DNA of 64,000 bases from the NCBI GenBank assembly GCA_002412765.1, contig DHVR01000005.1, positions 1-64,000 on the forward strand. The letters are read 5' to 3'. Positions 44,371 through 54,700 of this stretch are shown here, piece after piece. The notes beneath the pieces are model-generated. The model was not told the origin of the DNA and did not search any database. It was given only the letters and a program-made list of their open reading frames with translations. A program made the translations under genes and the position numbers. The DNA comes from Leptolinea sp. UBA5203 (GTDB taxonomy: Bacteria; Chloroflexota; Anaerolineae; Anaerolineales; Anaerolineaceae). Each line of letters opens with the position of its first letter. Position 1 is the stretch's first letter.

Positions 44371-44398
44371 AAGAGCGAGGCCTTTGACCTCGCTCTTT
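44371..44398 (-). terminator. Leader terminator (attenuator) ahead of the DAHP synthase gene
   Basis: Minus strand: AAAGAGCGAGG, loop TCAAAGG or part of it, CCTCGCTCTTT, then more T and a second T-run (TTATTTTT). The stem is an eleven-pair perfect helix. It lies after the leader ORF stop (44431) and before the DAHP synthase start (44343), with nothing else to terminate, so it is best explained as a regulated attenuator. Confidence 0.88.
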
Positions 44399-44430
44399 GT
44401 TGTTCGTTTTCTTACCTTCTTCCCAACTGT

Positions 44431-44514
44431 CTAAGCGCCGCCATTGGCATTCGAGTGAACGAAGCCATAAAAATAAAAATAGCTAAAATAGCGGGAAGAA
44501 GCGGTAAATTTCAT
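44431..44514 (-). CDS. Tyr/Phe-rich leader peptide of the DAHP synthase gene, 27 aa
   Basis: Minus-strand ATG at 44514, 25 bases after the predicted transcription start, with an AAGAGA weak binding site. The peptide begins MKFTASSR, continues YFSYFYFYGF (residues 9-18: eight of ten are Tyr or Phe), and ends VHSNANGGA before TAG. Codons 3-8 contain TTACC and TTCTTCCC, which are complementary to GGGAAGAAGGTAA (44412-44424) just after the stop codon. A ribosome stalled on the Tyr/Phe codons would prevent that pairing. This is the design of pheA/trp-type leader peptides. I could not identify a clean antiterminator by eye, so the switching structure is unresolved. Confidence 0.8.
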   Translation of the reverse strand: MKFTASSRYFSYFYFYGFVHSNANGGA

Positions 44515-44545
44515 TGTTTTTCTCTTTTATCTTTAATTATGCTCA

Positions 44546-44574
44546 ATAGTAGTCTGAGGTTGGTAAATTGTCAA
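44546..44574 (-). promoter_or_regulatory. Sigma70-like promoter of the leader and DAHP synthase gene
   Basis: Minus strand: perfect -35 TTGACA (44574-44569), a 17-base spacer and a -10 TACTAT (44551-44546). The predicted start is near 44539, giving a leader transcript of about 195 bases to the structural gene. Confidence 0.72.
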
Positions 44575-44655
44575 TAGGGATTGTATGGACAATCTCTAAC
44601 TGAAAAAGTTTGTCATATTTTCTTTCATCATATTGAATCAATGACACATTATCCT

Positions 44656-45501
44656 TTACCATAAATCTGCTCTCTGGGATTGCGGATGATTGCCGTTGAC
44701 ATCGCTAATCCCATAGGTTTCCCCAAGTTCAGCCGAGATCAGAATCTGCCCGTTTTTTTCAACGAGTCTCTCATCCAATGCTAAAGCCGCGACACACCGC
44801 CCGATAAATTGTGGCGTTTCCATTTTGTGGAGATCCACGGATGGGTCCATTTTAGCGTAAGCGAGCATGCCTTCTGTGCTAACCTGTCCTGGATAGAGGG
44901 AGACAGCAGTAACCCCGTGCGGTTCCAACTCGTGAGCCATATCTGAGGAGAGCCGGTCAATGGCCGCTTTGCTGACCCCATAAGCGACATTGTTAAAATA
45001 ATGCCGGCCGCCATAATAGGATATATTGACGATCAATCCATTTTTCTGTTTTACCATGATGGGTGCAGCCAGCTTACTGGCATAGTAATCCGAGCGTAAG
45101 CCAACTAAATAATTATCGTCCCACAACGCCATGGGTTGTTCCCAGAATGGGGTATTGAAGAAATAAGGCTTAGTTGCGTGCAAACTGCCGCCCCAGGCGT
45201 TATTAACCAGAATATCCAGTTTTCCTTGTTCTTGAATAATTCTTTGGAAAAGAGCGTCCACTTCTTCATCCCTGGCATGATCACATTTGTAGGCAATGCC
45301 CTTGCCGCCCAACTGGGTGACCTCGTCAGCGGTTTGATGAATGCTGCTTCCCTGTAAAAATTCGGGTAATCCTGCGCTGTTTTCTGTACGTCCAGTGATG
45401 TAAACGGTTGCCCCGGCTTCTCCCAATCCCTTGGCGATTCCTTTGCCAACACCCCGGCTGGCACCGGTAACCAATGCTATCTTCCCCAACAATGCTTTCA
45501 T
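44656..45501 (-). CDS. Short-chain dehydrogenase/reductase (SDR), 281 aa
   Basis: Classical SDR. The cofactor motif GASRGVGKGIAKGLGEAGAT lies at the N-terminus, followed by VYITGRTENS, DILVNNAWGG, an active-site serine in VNISYYGGRHYF, and YGVSKAAIDRL (Tyr-x-x-x-Lys). A C-terminal substrate-binding region has SLYPGQVSTEGM and ETPQFIGRCVAALALD. It resembles the DHRS1-like group, with an insertion between the NNAWGG strand and the serine. Substrate unknown. The AraC/GyrI-type regulator lies directly upstream in the same direction with an 80-base gap, so they may be linked. Confidence 0.88.
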   Translation of the reverse strand: MKALLGKIALVTGASRGVGKGIAKGLGEAGATVYITGRTENSAGLPEFLQGSSIHQTADEVTQLGGKGIAYKCDHARDEEVDALFQRIIQEQGKLDILVNNAWGGSLHATKPYFFNTPFWEQPMALWDDNYLVGLRSDYYASKLAAPIMVKQKNGLIVNISYYGGRHYFNNVAYGVSKAAIDRLSSDMAHELEPHGVTAVSLYPGQVSTEGMLAYAKMDPSVDLHKMETPQFIGRCVAALALDERLVEKNGQILISAELGETYGISDVNGNHPQSQRADLW

Positions 45502-45583
45502 GGATCAATATCTCCTAGTGTTCATCTGATTGAAATCAATCTTAGCAGCCAGGTTTATGTTGAGCATGATGTTTATTGCTAAC

Positions 45584-46450
45584 TTATTTTGGGGATTTTA
45601 TAGGCACCAGAATTTCTACATCATGGGTATCGGGATAGTCGTCTTTAAAAATGTTTATCATGCCAATTCCATTAGACTCAAGCTCAATTTCATGGATCAT
45701 CACCCAGCGGTAAAGGTCATTGACGAAACTACTACGTATATCAAACATGTCGCCGGTGTATACAAACTTTTCATACCACCCTTGTGGAACCATCCGGGTC
45801 AGGCTTGTTCCACATGGATCAGGTGAGATGGGTTTCATGCCATAAAAGACCTCATACTCGCCATTATCCTCTCCAAGGCAATTTACCAATGCGTAGAGTT
45901 GATCCGTATGATACCGTCCCGTTTTCCTGGCTTCAAGAGTGTATGTGTCACTGATGTTTTGAAGAACCTTTTCAAATCCCGGCTGATTAACATCAATCCG
46001 GGTTTCAATTCCCTTCAATTCAAAGGCTTCAAGATGATGGACACTTCCTTTGAGTGCCAGTTTCCCTTGAAAATTGATTATGTCTCTCTCAACAATCGTG
46101 ACCTTTTCGATTGGCTCAATACAGGGACGATCCTGCCGAAATTCATTGGGTGAGACACCAAACTGTTTCTTAAAGGCTCTGCTGAAGACTTCAGGAGAAT
46201 GAAAGCCAAAATCGTAAGCAATACTAATGATGGGTTCGTTGTTTACTTTCAGCCTTGCCATGGCCAGGGATAACTTTCTTCCTAATACGTACTGCTTCAA
46301 GGTTTTACCGGTAACGGTGCTAAAAATACGATTAAAGTGAAAAGCAGAAAAATTGAATTCCTGGGCAATATCCTCAAGCGACAGGGGTTCCTGTATATTG
46401 CTTTCTACAAAATTGACCGCGCCTGTGATCAAGCCGACATAAAAATTCAT
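45584..46450 (-). CDS. AraC family regulator with GyrI-like effector-binding domain, 288 aa
   Basis: N-terminal DNA-binding domain with two helix-turn-helix units: LSLEDIAQEFNFSAFHFNRI and VTGKTLKQYVLGRKLSLAMA, then SIAYDFGFHSPEVFSRAFKK. A GyrI-like ligand domain (about 115-288) has beta-strand patterns such as FELKGIETRIDVN and FVYTGDMFDIRSSFVND. This is the Rob/SoxS-with-GyrI plan used to sense small hydrophobic ligands. It is on the same strand as the SDR downstream, and the regulator may control it; that is inference. Confidence 0.92.
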   Translation of the reverse strand: MNFYVGLITGAVNFVESNIQEPLSLEDIAQEFNFSAFHFNRIFSTVTGKTLKQYVLGRKLSLAMARLKVNNEPIISIAYDFGFHSPEVFSRAFKKQFGVSPNEFRQDRPCIEPIEKVTIVERDIINFQGKLALKGSVHHLEAFELKGIETRIDVNQPGFEKVLQNISDTYTLEARKTGRYHTDQLYALVNCLGEDNGEYEVFYGMKPISPDPCGTSLTRMVPQGWYEKFVYTGDMFDIRSSFVNDLYRWVMIHEIELESNGIGMINIFKDDYPDTHDVEILVPIKSPK

Positions 46451-46509
46451 TGTGCTATCCTGATATCGTCATCTCGAAAAGCATGGGTTTAATCGAGGAT
46501 GTGTTTGAA

Positions 46510-47133
46510 TTAAATGAGTTGCACCTGCTTTAAGTCCGTTTCTAGTTGCGGGGCGGACTTAAAGAGAATGGTTTTAAATCCCAACTCTCTGGCGGCAGTA
46601 ATATTGGGGGTGTGGTCGTCGATGAACACACACTCTTCAGCCGAACGCCCGATGCGCTGTAGCAACAATTCGAAGATATCACGATCTGGTTTAATCATGC
46701 CCACATCACCTGAGATAATCAGATCATCAAACCAGTCAAAGAACTCATAGAGGGGGCGAACCAGGGCAAATTTTTCGGTTGGCCAATTGCTCAATACATA
46801 AAGAGGTAGCCCAGCACTTTTTAGTTTACTGAGAAGTTCCACAACCGGCTGGATTGATCCACCGATGGTTTCCAGGTAACGATCATCATAGGCATGAATT
46901 AGCTCACGGTATTGAGGAAATTCAGAAGAAAGTTCCACAGTTGATTCAGCGAAGGCGCGTCCACGGTCATTCTGCTTGTTCCATTCTGAAAATTTCACTT
47001 CTTTTAAAAATCGGTCCACATCCTGTGGTTTCATCCCCAGCTTGTCACAGTAGAGATAATAGGGATTCCAATCGATTAAAACCCCCCCAAGATCAAAGAC
47101 GATCGCGGGTTTTTCATTGTTAGTTTTATTCAT
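46510..47133 (-). CDS. HAD-superfamily phosphatase (YihX-like), 207 aa
   Basis: HAD motif I is FDLGGVLIDWNPYYLY, in which the second Asp is Gly as is common in YihX-type proteins. The cap is helical. Motif II is LPLYVLSNWPTEKFAL, motif III GDVGMIKPDRDIFELL, and motif IV VFIDDHTPNITAARELG. Length and order fit sugar-phosphate phosphatases of this group (YihX itself acts on glucose 1-phosphate). Divergent from the MFS transporter gene across 183 bases. Confidence 0.9.
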   Translation of the reverse strand: MNKTNNEKPAIVFDLGGVLIDWNPYYLYCDKLGMKPQDVDRFLKEVKFSEWNKQNDRGRAFAESTVELSSEFPQYRELIHAYDDRYLETIGGSIQPVVELLSKLKSAGLPLYVLSNWPTEKFALVRPLYEFFDWFDDLIISGDVGMIKPDRDIFELLLQRIGRSAEECVFIDDHTPNITAARELGFKTILFKSAPQLETDLKQVQLI

Positions 47134-47316
47134 GGGTTATTTGCTATCTTCCCTTTGCGATTTAGTTTTCCGTTTGGATTTTAACACAAAAACAATTTAC
47201 CGAATTTATTTCGACCTTCTTGTCATAAATTGCAACAGGATTTTGAGTTATCTATAGGTTGGATCGGTATGCGTGGTACAATCCTGACCAATTCACATTA
47301 AAGAAAAGAGATTGAA

Positions 47317-48555
47317 ATGACTTCAAAAAAGCGCACCACTTCCCGTATTGGACTGATTGTCCTAACCTATATTGCCTTCATTGCTCTGGGGCTACCGGAT
47401 GGACTAATAGGGGTTGGCTGGCCTTCCATGCGTGCTGGCTTCCAAATTCCCCTGGACGCCTTGGGCGCCCTCATGTTTATCTCTGCGATTGGGTATTTTG
47501 CCTCCAGTTTCTTTAGCGGCAAACTGATCAGCTTGTTGGGTGTGGGCGGGCTGTTAATCGCCTCGTGCGGGCTAACCGGGTTGGCGCTCATTGGGTATAC
47601 CCTGGTACCGGAATGGTGGATGTTGGTGATGCTGGGAATTGTCTCGGGGGTAGGTGCAGGGGGTATTGATGCGGGGCTGAATACTTACGTGGTTGATAAT
47701 TTCCATGAAGGCTTGATGCAATGGCTGCATGCCAGTTACGGTATTGGCATTACTCTGGGCCCGATCTTGATGACCATCGGTTTAAATCAACTCAATACCT
47801 GGCGGGCGGGTTATTTTGCAGTTGGGGTGTTCCAGCTCCTGCTTGGGCTTAGTTTCGTTTTTACGATTCGCATGTGGAATCAGAAAAAAGCGAAATCTGG
47901 GGCTGGTGAGAAGAAACGAATCAGTGAGTATAAGACTTCCTATGCGGAGACTTTCCAGCAACCCGCAGTTTGGTTGAGTATTTTGCTTTTTGTCATTTAT
48001 GTTGGGGCAGAGATTTCCTTAGGGACCTGGGCCTACACGCTGCTAACAGAATCACGCGGGATTTCAACCCGCATTGCTGGTTATCTTTCCGGCAGCTATT
48101 ATGCCACCTTTGCCATTGGCAGGATCCTGGCTGGTTTCTATGCCAAGAAGATTGGTGTGAAAACTCTGGTGCAGGGCAGCATTTTGGGTGCATTGCTGGG
48201 TGTTGTTTTACTCTGGATCAATATTTCGGATGTGGTCAGTGTGATTGGGGTTGCCATGGTCGGATTTTCCATCGCCCCCATTTTCGCAGCCCTGGTATCC
48301 GGCACACCGGATAGGGTTGAACCTCGTTTTGCAGCCAACACGATTGGCATGCAGATTAGTTCCGGCGGTATCGGCGCAGCGACTATTCCTCCCCTGGTAG
48401 GCGTGGCAGCCCGCTATATTTCCCTTGAAGCCATTCCTGCCTGTCTTTTCATTTTATTTGTCACCCTGTACGTGCTTTTCTTAGTATCGAATCGTCTGGG
48501 CGATCGAAGAAAACTATTGGAACAGAAGCCCCTGGAAGTCGAAGCGAATCCATAA
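47317..48555 (+). CDS. Major facilitator superfamily transporter, 412 aa
   Basis: About twelve membrane helices, with the loop 2-3 motif in SGKLISLLGVGGLLIASCG. A central cytoplasmic basic loop contains NQKKAKSGAGEKKRISEYK, and the second half begins WLSILLFVIYVGAEISLGTW. The N-terminal GLPDGLIGVGWPSMRAGF and GGIDAGLNTYV segments fit the FucP/YbjJ-like sugar-transporter branch. Substrate is likely a sugar or similar small molecule; no operon partner is present on this strand. A start preceded by AAAGAAAAGAG is weak but the only candidate. Confidence 0.9.
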   Translation: MTSKKRTTSRIGLIVLTYIAFIALGLPDGLIGVGWPSMRAGFQIPLDALGALMFISAIGYFASSFFSGKLISLLGVGGLLIASCGLTGLALIGYTLVPEWWMLVMLGIVSGVGAGGIDAGLNTYVVDNFHEGLMQWLHASYGIGITLGPILMTIGLNQLNTWRAGYFAVGVFQLLLGLSFVFTIRMWNQKKAKSGAGEKKRISEYKTSYAETFQQPAVWLSILLFVIYVGAEISLGTWAYTLLTESRGISTRIAGYLSGSYYATFAIGRILAGFYAKKIGVKTLVQGSILGALLGVVLLWINISDVVSVIGVAMVGFSIAPIFAALVSGTPDRVEPRFAANTIGMQISSGGIGAATIPPLVGVAARYISLEAIPACLFILFVTLYVLFLVSNRLGDRRKLLEQKPLEVEANP

Positions 48556-48703
48556 TAGCTGAAAAACGTAGATAGAATCACCCCCACGGCTTATCCTCTC
48601 CCATTTTCTAAAAAGCGAAAATAGGGGAGGACGATTAATCTTTGTTATGCAGTCGTATCAAGTCTTTTACCTTTGAATTTTTCCGTACCCCAAAAAAACC
48701 AAC

Positions 48704-51700
48704 TCATGTACCAAGAATAACCACCACTTGATGTTCTTTTTTATCATTCAGCAAGGGGATGAAATCCCCTTCCAAAGAGTTTCCATCCAGTTGCATTTGT
48801 TGGACATGGCAGCTGACATGCTCCGGGTTGAATACCTGGATCACATATACTGATTCTTTGTAGCGATACCGAATGGTGAACCCATTCCAGGCTGGTGGAA
48901 TGACCGGATTCATCTGCAGGCGATCCCCGATTTTCTTGAAACCGAGGATGGCTTCCAGACCCAAACGGTACATCCAGGCAGCCGATCCGGTATACCATGT
49001 CCACCCACCGCGGCGCACAAAAGGCGGCTTGCTGTAAATGTCGGCGCAAACTACATACGGCTCAACGCGGTAAACAGTGACTTTCTCAGTGCTGTCGGAT
49101 TGATAAATTGGATTCAATAAATTAAACAGTGCGCCCGCTTGTTTTCCGTCTCCCATGGCTGCAAACGCCCAGGCAGTCCAGGTAGCCCCATGGGTGTACT
49201 GACCCCCATTCTCGCGAATGCCAGGCAGGTATCCTTTGATATAGCCTGGATCATGAGCCGTTTGATCGAATGGCGGCGTAAAGAGCAGCATCAGGCGATC
49301 CTCGGAGCGGATCGTCTTTTCCAACACAGATTGCATGGCCAGTTTTGAACGCTCAGGATCGCCAGATCCACTCAATACTGCCCAAGATTGGGCTATCGTA
49401 TCAATCTGACATTCCAAATCTTGACTCGACCCCATGGTGTCCCCGTCATCGTAATAAGCACGCCGGTACCACGCCCCATCCCAGGCTGATTGTTCCACCG
49501 CCAGCGCATATTTCCTGGCGCTTTCGCGATATTGCTGTGCGGTGAGGGTGTCGCCAGTCTTTTCACAAACCACCGCGAACCGTTTCAACACATCGCAAAG
49601 GAACCAGGCCAACCACACACTCTCACCCTGTCCATTTTCACCAACGCGATTCATGCCATCGTTCCAATCCCCGCCGCCCATTAAGGGCAAGCCGTGTGGT
49701 CCGCTGGTTGTTCCTTTCTTAATGGCGCGTAAACAGTGTTCCATTAAGGATTGAGTTTGCATGCCAAAATGGAACTCGTTGCTGCGTTCGGCTTCACCAA
49801 TTTCGAGATGTGGAGCAGTGCGAAAAGGAATTTGTTCATCCAGAAAAGCTGTATCCCCGGTCACTTCGATATATCTGGCAGTTACGTAGGGCAGCCAGAG
49901 CAAATCATCCGAAAAACGGGTTCTCACCCCCCGTCCGACTGGCGGATGCCACCAATGCATGACGTCCCCTTCTTCAAATTGGTGCTGGGCTGCATTAAGG
50001 ATTTGACTGCGGGTAATGGCCGGATCAATGGGCAGCAGGGCCAGGACATCCTGAAGCTGGTCACGGAAGCCAAAAGCGCCGCTGGATTGATAAAATCCCG
50101 TGCGTCCCCAAATACGACAGGAGAGGGTCTGATATAGCATCCAACGATTGAGCATTAAATCAGTGGCTGGTTCCGGGGTTTGCACTTGAACAGCGTCTAA
50201 AAGATGATCCCAGAAGACATGGGTGCGTTCATAGGCAGCCCCAACATAAGCCGGATTGTGATATTTCCTGACCAGTTCCAGAGCGTGTTCCTTATTGTTT
50301 CCCTGTCCCAGCACGAAGTAAATTTCATCACTGGCTCCCGGAAGTAAATCCAAATGAAGTTGTAAAACCGCGCAGGGATCTTCACCGGGGGTGATGCGGG
50401 CTTCCAGCCCTAGGCGGTGTAAGGCGATGGGGGATGCAGGACTTCCGCTGCGTCCCAAGAACTCCGTTCGATCAGCCGTTAGCCCATGAACGGGTTTACT
50501 GGCCATTAAAAAGGCCACCCTAGAACTGAAATCCGCATTGTATGGATTGGTGGCTAACAAACATTCCAGGGTCGAATCATATTCCGGAATAATATAAGCC
50601 ATGTTTGCGGCATGAGTGGTTCCCAGTACCCATTCCACATACTGGGTCACCGTTATGCGGCGGGTATAGTTCAGAGTATTTTCCACCTTCAAGTGGATGA
50701 TTTTTACCGGGTCTTCCGGGCTGGCGAAAAGTGTCAAGTTCTGGCGCAACCCATGGGAGATGTGATCAAAGATGGTATAGCCAGCGCCATGTGTGACGCG
50801 GTACGCCTGATCTGCACCTGACGGCAGGGGAGTAGGCGTCCACACCTCGCCGGTTTCTTCATCGCGTAAGTAAAGGGCTTCACCGCTTGGATCGGATACC
50901 GGGTCGTTTGACCAGGGCGTCAGGCGGTTTTGCCCACTATTTACTGACCATGTGCATTGGCTGCCAGCTTCGCTAACCATAAAACCAAAGCCAGGATAGC
51001 CAATGACATTCACCCAGGGTGCCGGGGTTGTTCTGCCGGGGAGAAGGTCAATCACATATTCACGCCCAGTGGCACTGAAACCACCATACCCATTAAAGAA
51101 TTGAAGGCCGCTTATTTCCGCCAGGGGCTCAGTTTGGGGAGTACTGGCCGCAGCAAGGTTCTGTTCTGCCTCCCGAGTATAGGTTAACGAAGGTAAATGA
51201 TGAACCGGCATGGAATAACTCGGCATCTGATCATTCAGGGAGCCCTTCTCTCCACGCAGGATCACCCGTGCCGCAGTCTGCAGTAGATTTTTTTCATCAA
51301 CACCCATCTGATCCGCATAAAGGATGTAGATCCCTCCGCGCTGGTTCAATTGTTCGCCCCCATTAAATCTGCTGACCATACGGTAAAGCATGCCATTCAG
51401 CTCGGCACCATAATTGGTCCGCTGAAGATTGAGGATAACGATGTCCAATGAAAATTTACGGCTTCGCAGAAATTTATGTACTTGCAAGGCTTCATGCACT
51501 AGATCAAGCTGTTTGGGATTTTCCAACTCTATCAACAAAATAGGATCATCCCCGGAGATACCAAAACGCCATAGGTCATGCTGGCCCAGAAGATTGGTGG
51601 CTATGATTTCCGGAGCTGCCCGCATGGTTTTTAAGGAGTAGACCAGTGCAGATAGGAGCTTAAGGGTGTTTTGAAATGCCTGCGTATCAATAACTTGTTT

Positions 51701-54700
51701 ACTCAACCAGGTTTGGGCAGCGATATTGGATTGGTGGAAAGAACGCACAACCAGATTCCAACTGTTGTATCGATAGGCCAAGGCCATTAATCCTTCCCGG
51801 CTATCCGCAGCAAAAGTCAGGTAGGCCAAATCCGCACTTTCATGCGGGGCAAGTTCTATCTCTTTCCCAAGGGCAAAGATAGGATCAAGTGTTGCGCCGG
51901 TTGTACCGCTGAGGTATGCAGAGGAGGTTAACGCATCTGGTGTGCGCATCGTCTGATTCCTACCGATGAAACGATATCGATCTGCTTCGTGCCTTGCTTG
52001 TCCCTGGATGCCTTCCACCACTAGCATATGACCCATAAAGATGGGTGCTTCTTGTGGAGTACGCGGACGGCGAGTGAAGATCTGTAAAGTTAGCTCCGGG
52101 ATAAACTCGCTTTCAATGAATAACTTATTAAACGCCGGGTGCCGTTCATCGGCAATTTGAGGAGTCAGGATGACCTCTCCATAGGAAGTCAGGCGCAGTG
52201 TACGCCGGGAATCTCGATTATTATGCAGATGGACACGCCGAATCTCAACTGGGTCATCCGGGGCAATCGTCACCTCCATGGTGGAGGTGATATCATTTTC
52301 TGTGCGTCGAAAGACGGCCATATGAGCAAAATAAGTGATTTGCATCTCTTCCGGTGCGCCGGGGATGGGTTGGTGGCTGGCTGACCAAAGTTTAGATGGG
52401 TTGTTTAATTCTTGAATATAAATCCAAGTTCCCCACGGATCAAGTACCCCATCAGGCTGCCATCGGGTTAAGTCCAGGTCCTTCCAGGAGGAATACCCGC
52501 CCCCCATATTTGAGATGAGCACGTTGTAGCTGCCGTTGGAAAGCAGATGAACCTGAGGAATGGGGGTTCGCACCGGTACTCTCCAGGGAATAATTTCTAT
52601 CGGAGCCGCGGTCAGGCGTTTTACTCCTTTGACATCCTCTGCGTAAGGATCCTGGGCAGGGGCAGCGTGAGGGATTTGCTCTTGCAGGAGTAGTTCAACG
52701 CTTTGAATGCGGGTGTCGCTATGCATTCGGCGAACCATGATGTCATTGTGGAAGTAATTCGCCATGGCCATCAGGATCATCCCTTGGTGATGCGCCATGT
52801 ATTCCCCAACGACTACGGATGTCTCATTAAGCGTCAATCGTTCCAATGTGAAATCAATGGATTCGTACACGCCGTACAAGCCCAGGCCATTTAGATCGAT
52901 CAAGCTGGCAAGATTACGAACCACTTCACGGGGTGCATAACTGATTGCCATCAAGGACGCATACGGGGCAATCACCAAGTCATCTGCCAACCCGCGTTTG
53001 AAACCCAAACCGGGAACACCAAATGCCCGGTATTGATAATTTTGACTGGCGTCAAAGCGATAAAAACCGGATTCGGAGATGCCCCAAGGAATGTCCTTCG
53101 ATTTTCCATAAGCGATTTGGTGCTGAACTGCCCCATCGGTACTGTCAGAAAGCAAAGTGCCAGGATAAGAACGTAAAAATAAAGGCGGCATCAGATATTC
53201 GAACATCGTGCCGCTCCAGGAGAGGAGTACATAGGAATCCTCAACCCTGGTTACAGGCCGACCGAGGTGCAGCCAATGTTTTTGGGGAACTTCTCCCTTG
53301 GCAATGGCGATGATGGAAGCAATGCGGGCTTCAGACGCTAGAAGATCATAATAATTGTGATCGAGCTGCCCTGCATCCAGATTGAGACCAATATGGAAAA
53401 CGCGCCTGCGCTGATGATAAAGAAAACCAAATTCCATCTCATTCACAAACTGATCGGCACGGTTCATGATCCTGGCATAGGTGGTCAATAAGGCGCTCGA
53501 ATTTTCATCTGCGTAATGAACGGCTTGTTCCAGCTCATTCAACCAATTTTTCGCTGCATCGTCGGACCATGAAGCGGGAACCTGGATTGAATTCACCAGT
53601 ACGCTTCCTTTACCCAAATTGCTTTGTAATTGATGAATGACTCCTAAAGCTTCATCGACCCGCCCACGGATTTGGCCCAGAGACAGGTTCGAGGACAAAA
53701 TCGTTCTGAGCTCTGCCATGGGTTGAATAAATTGTGATTGATTGAACCATGCGGGAATCTTCTCAAACAGTGGAATCCAGGAAACCAGTTCGGTAATGGT
53801 GCGTTCAACCGCTGTATGGTGCCGTTCCACCTGTGAAGCTACTTCTTGGAGCTTACTCAAGGTTTGCAGGTCAAAAGCGGAGCTTCCCACCATGACGAGT
53901 TCCATCAGACGATTGGATAATTCTTTCCAAGAAGGTCCGCTGATTTTCAGAAAGAGGGCGTGCCATTGATCAGGCAGCCATTGCACAGCTAAAATATCCG
54001 CGCGTATGGCAAAAATTTGTTGATTGATCTTTTCAACTTGTTGGTCAAATTCTGGCTTGCGCATTCCTGATAGTGTTTCTGTCAGGTTAGAAACGGTATC
54101 CAGGTATCCTTGCCAAAGGTTCCAGCGGAATACCGGCTCATCCGACATGGTTTTACATGCTTGAGCCGTGATAATGAAACTGGCGGCTAAATTTCCACTA
54201 TCCACCGTGGAGATATATCGAGGGTAAAGCGGTTGGAGCGTAAGTGTGCCATACCAATTCATAAAATGCCCGCGATAGCGTTCCAATTGGACGAGCGTAT
54301 CCATGGTTGTACCCAGGCGGGTCGCCAACCCGAGCTGATCCAGATATCCCAGATCGTAAGCAGCCAGGGTGGAGGTAAGTAATAATCCAATATTGGTGGG
54401 GGAAGTACGATGAGCTATGGTTCCCACCGGAGATTCCTGGTAGTGATCTGGCGGCAGCCAATGATCTTCCGGACCGACAAAGCGTTCAAAGAATCCCCAG
54501 GTACGCCGGGTAACCTGACGCAAAAGATTGATTTGTTCTTCCTTTAAAATAACCGGATGGATTCTGATGGTGCGGTTAATCCACCAAACAATGATAGGGG
54601 ATAATATCCATAAGAACAAAACAGGAGAAGCGATCAGGAGCACAAGGCTAAATGAACTTCCCGCAATACCGGTCCCGAAATACAATCCAGTAGCTAGGAG

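Noticed and set aside
44248..44577. Plus-strand open frame of 109 codons over the DAHP synthase leader
   Set aside because: It is antisense to the leader, terminator and start of the synthase gene, and lacks a ribosome-binding site.
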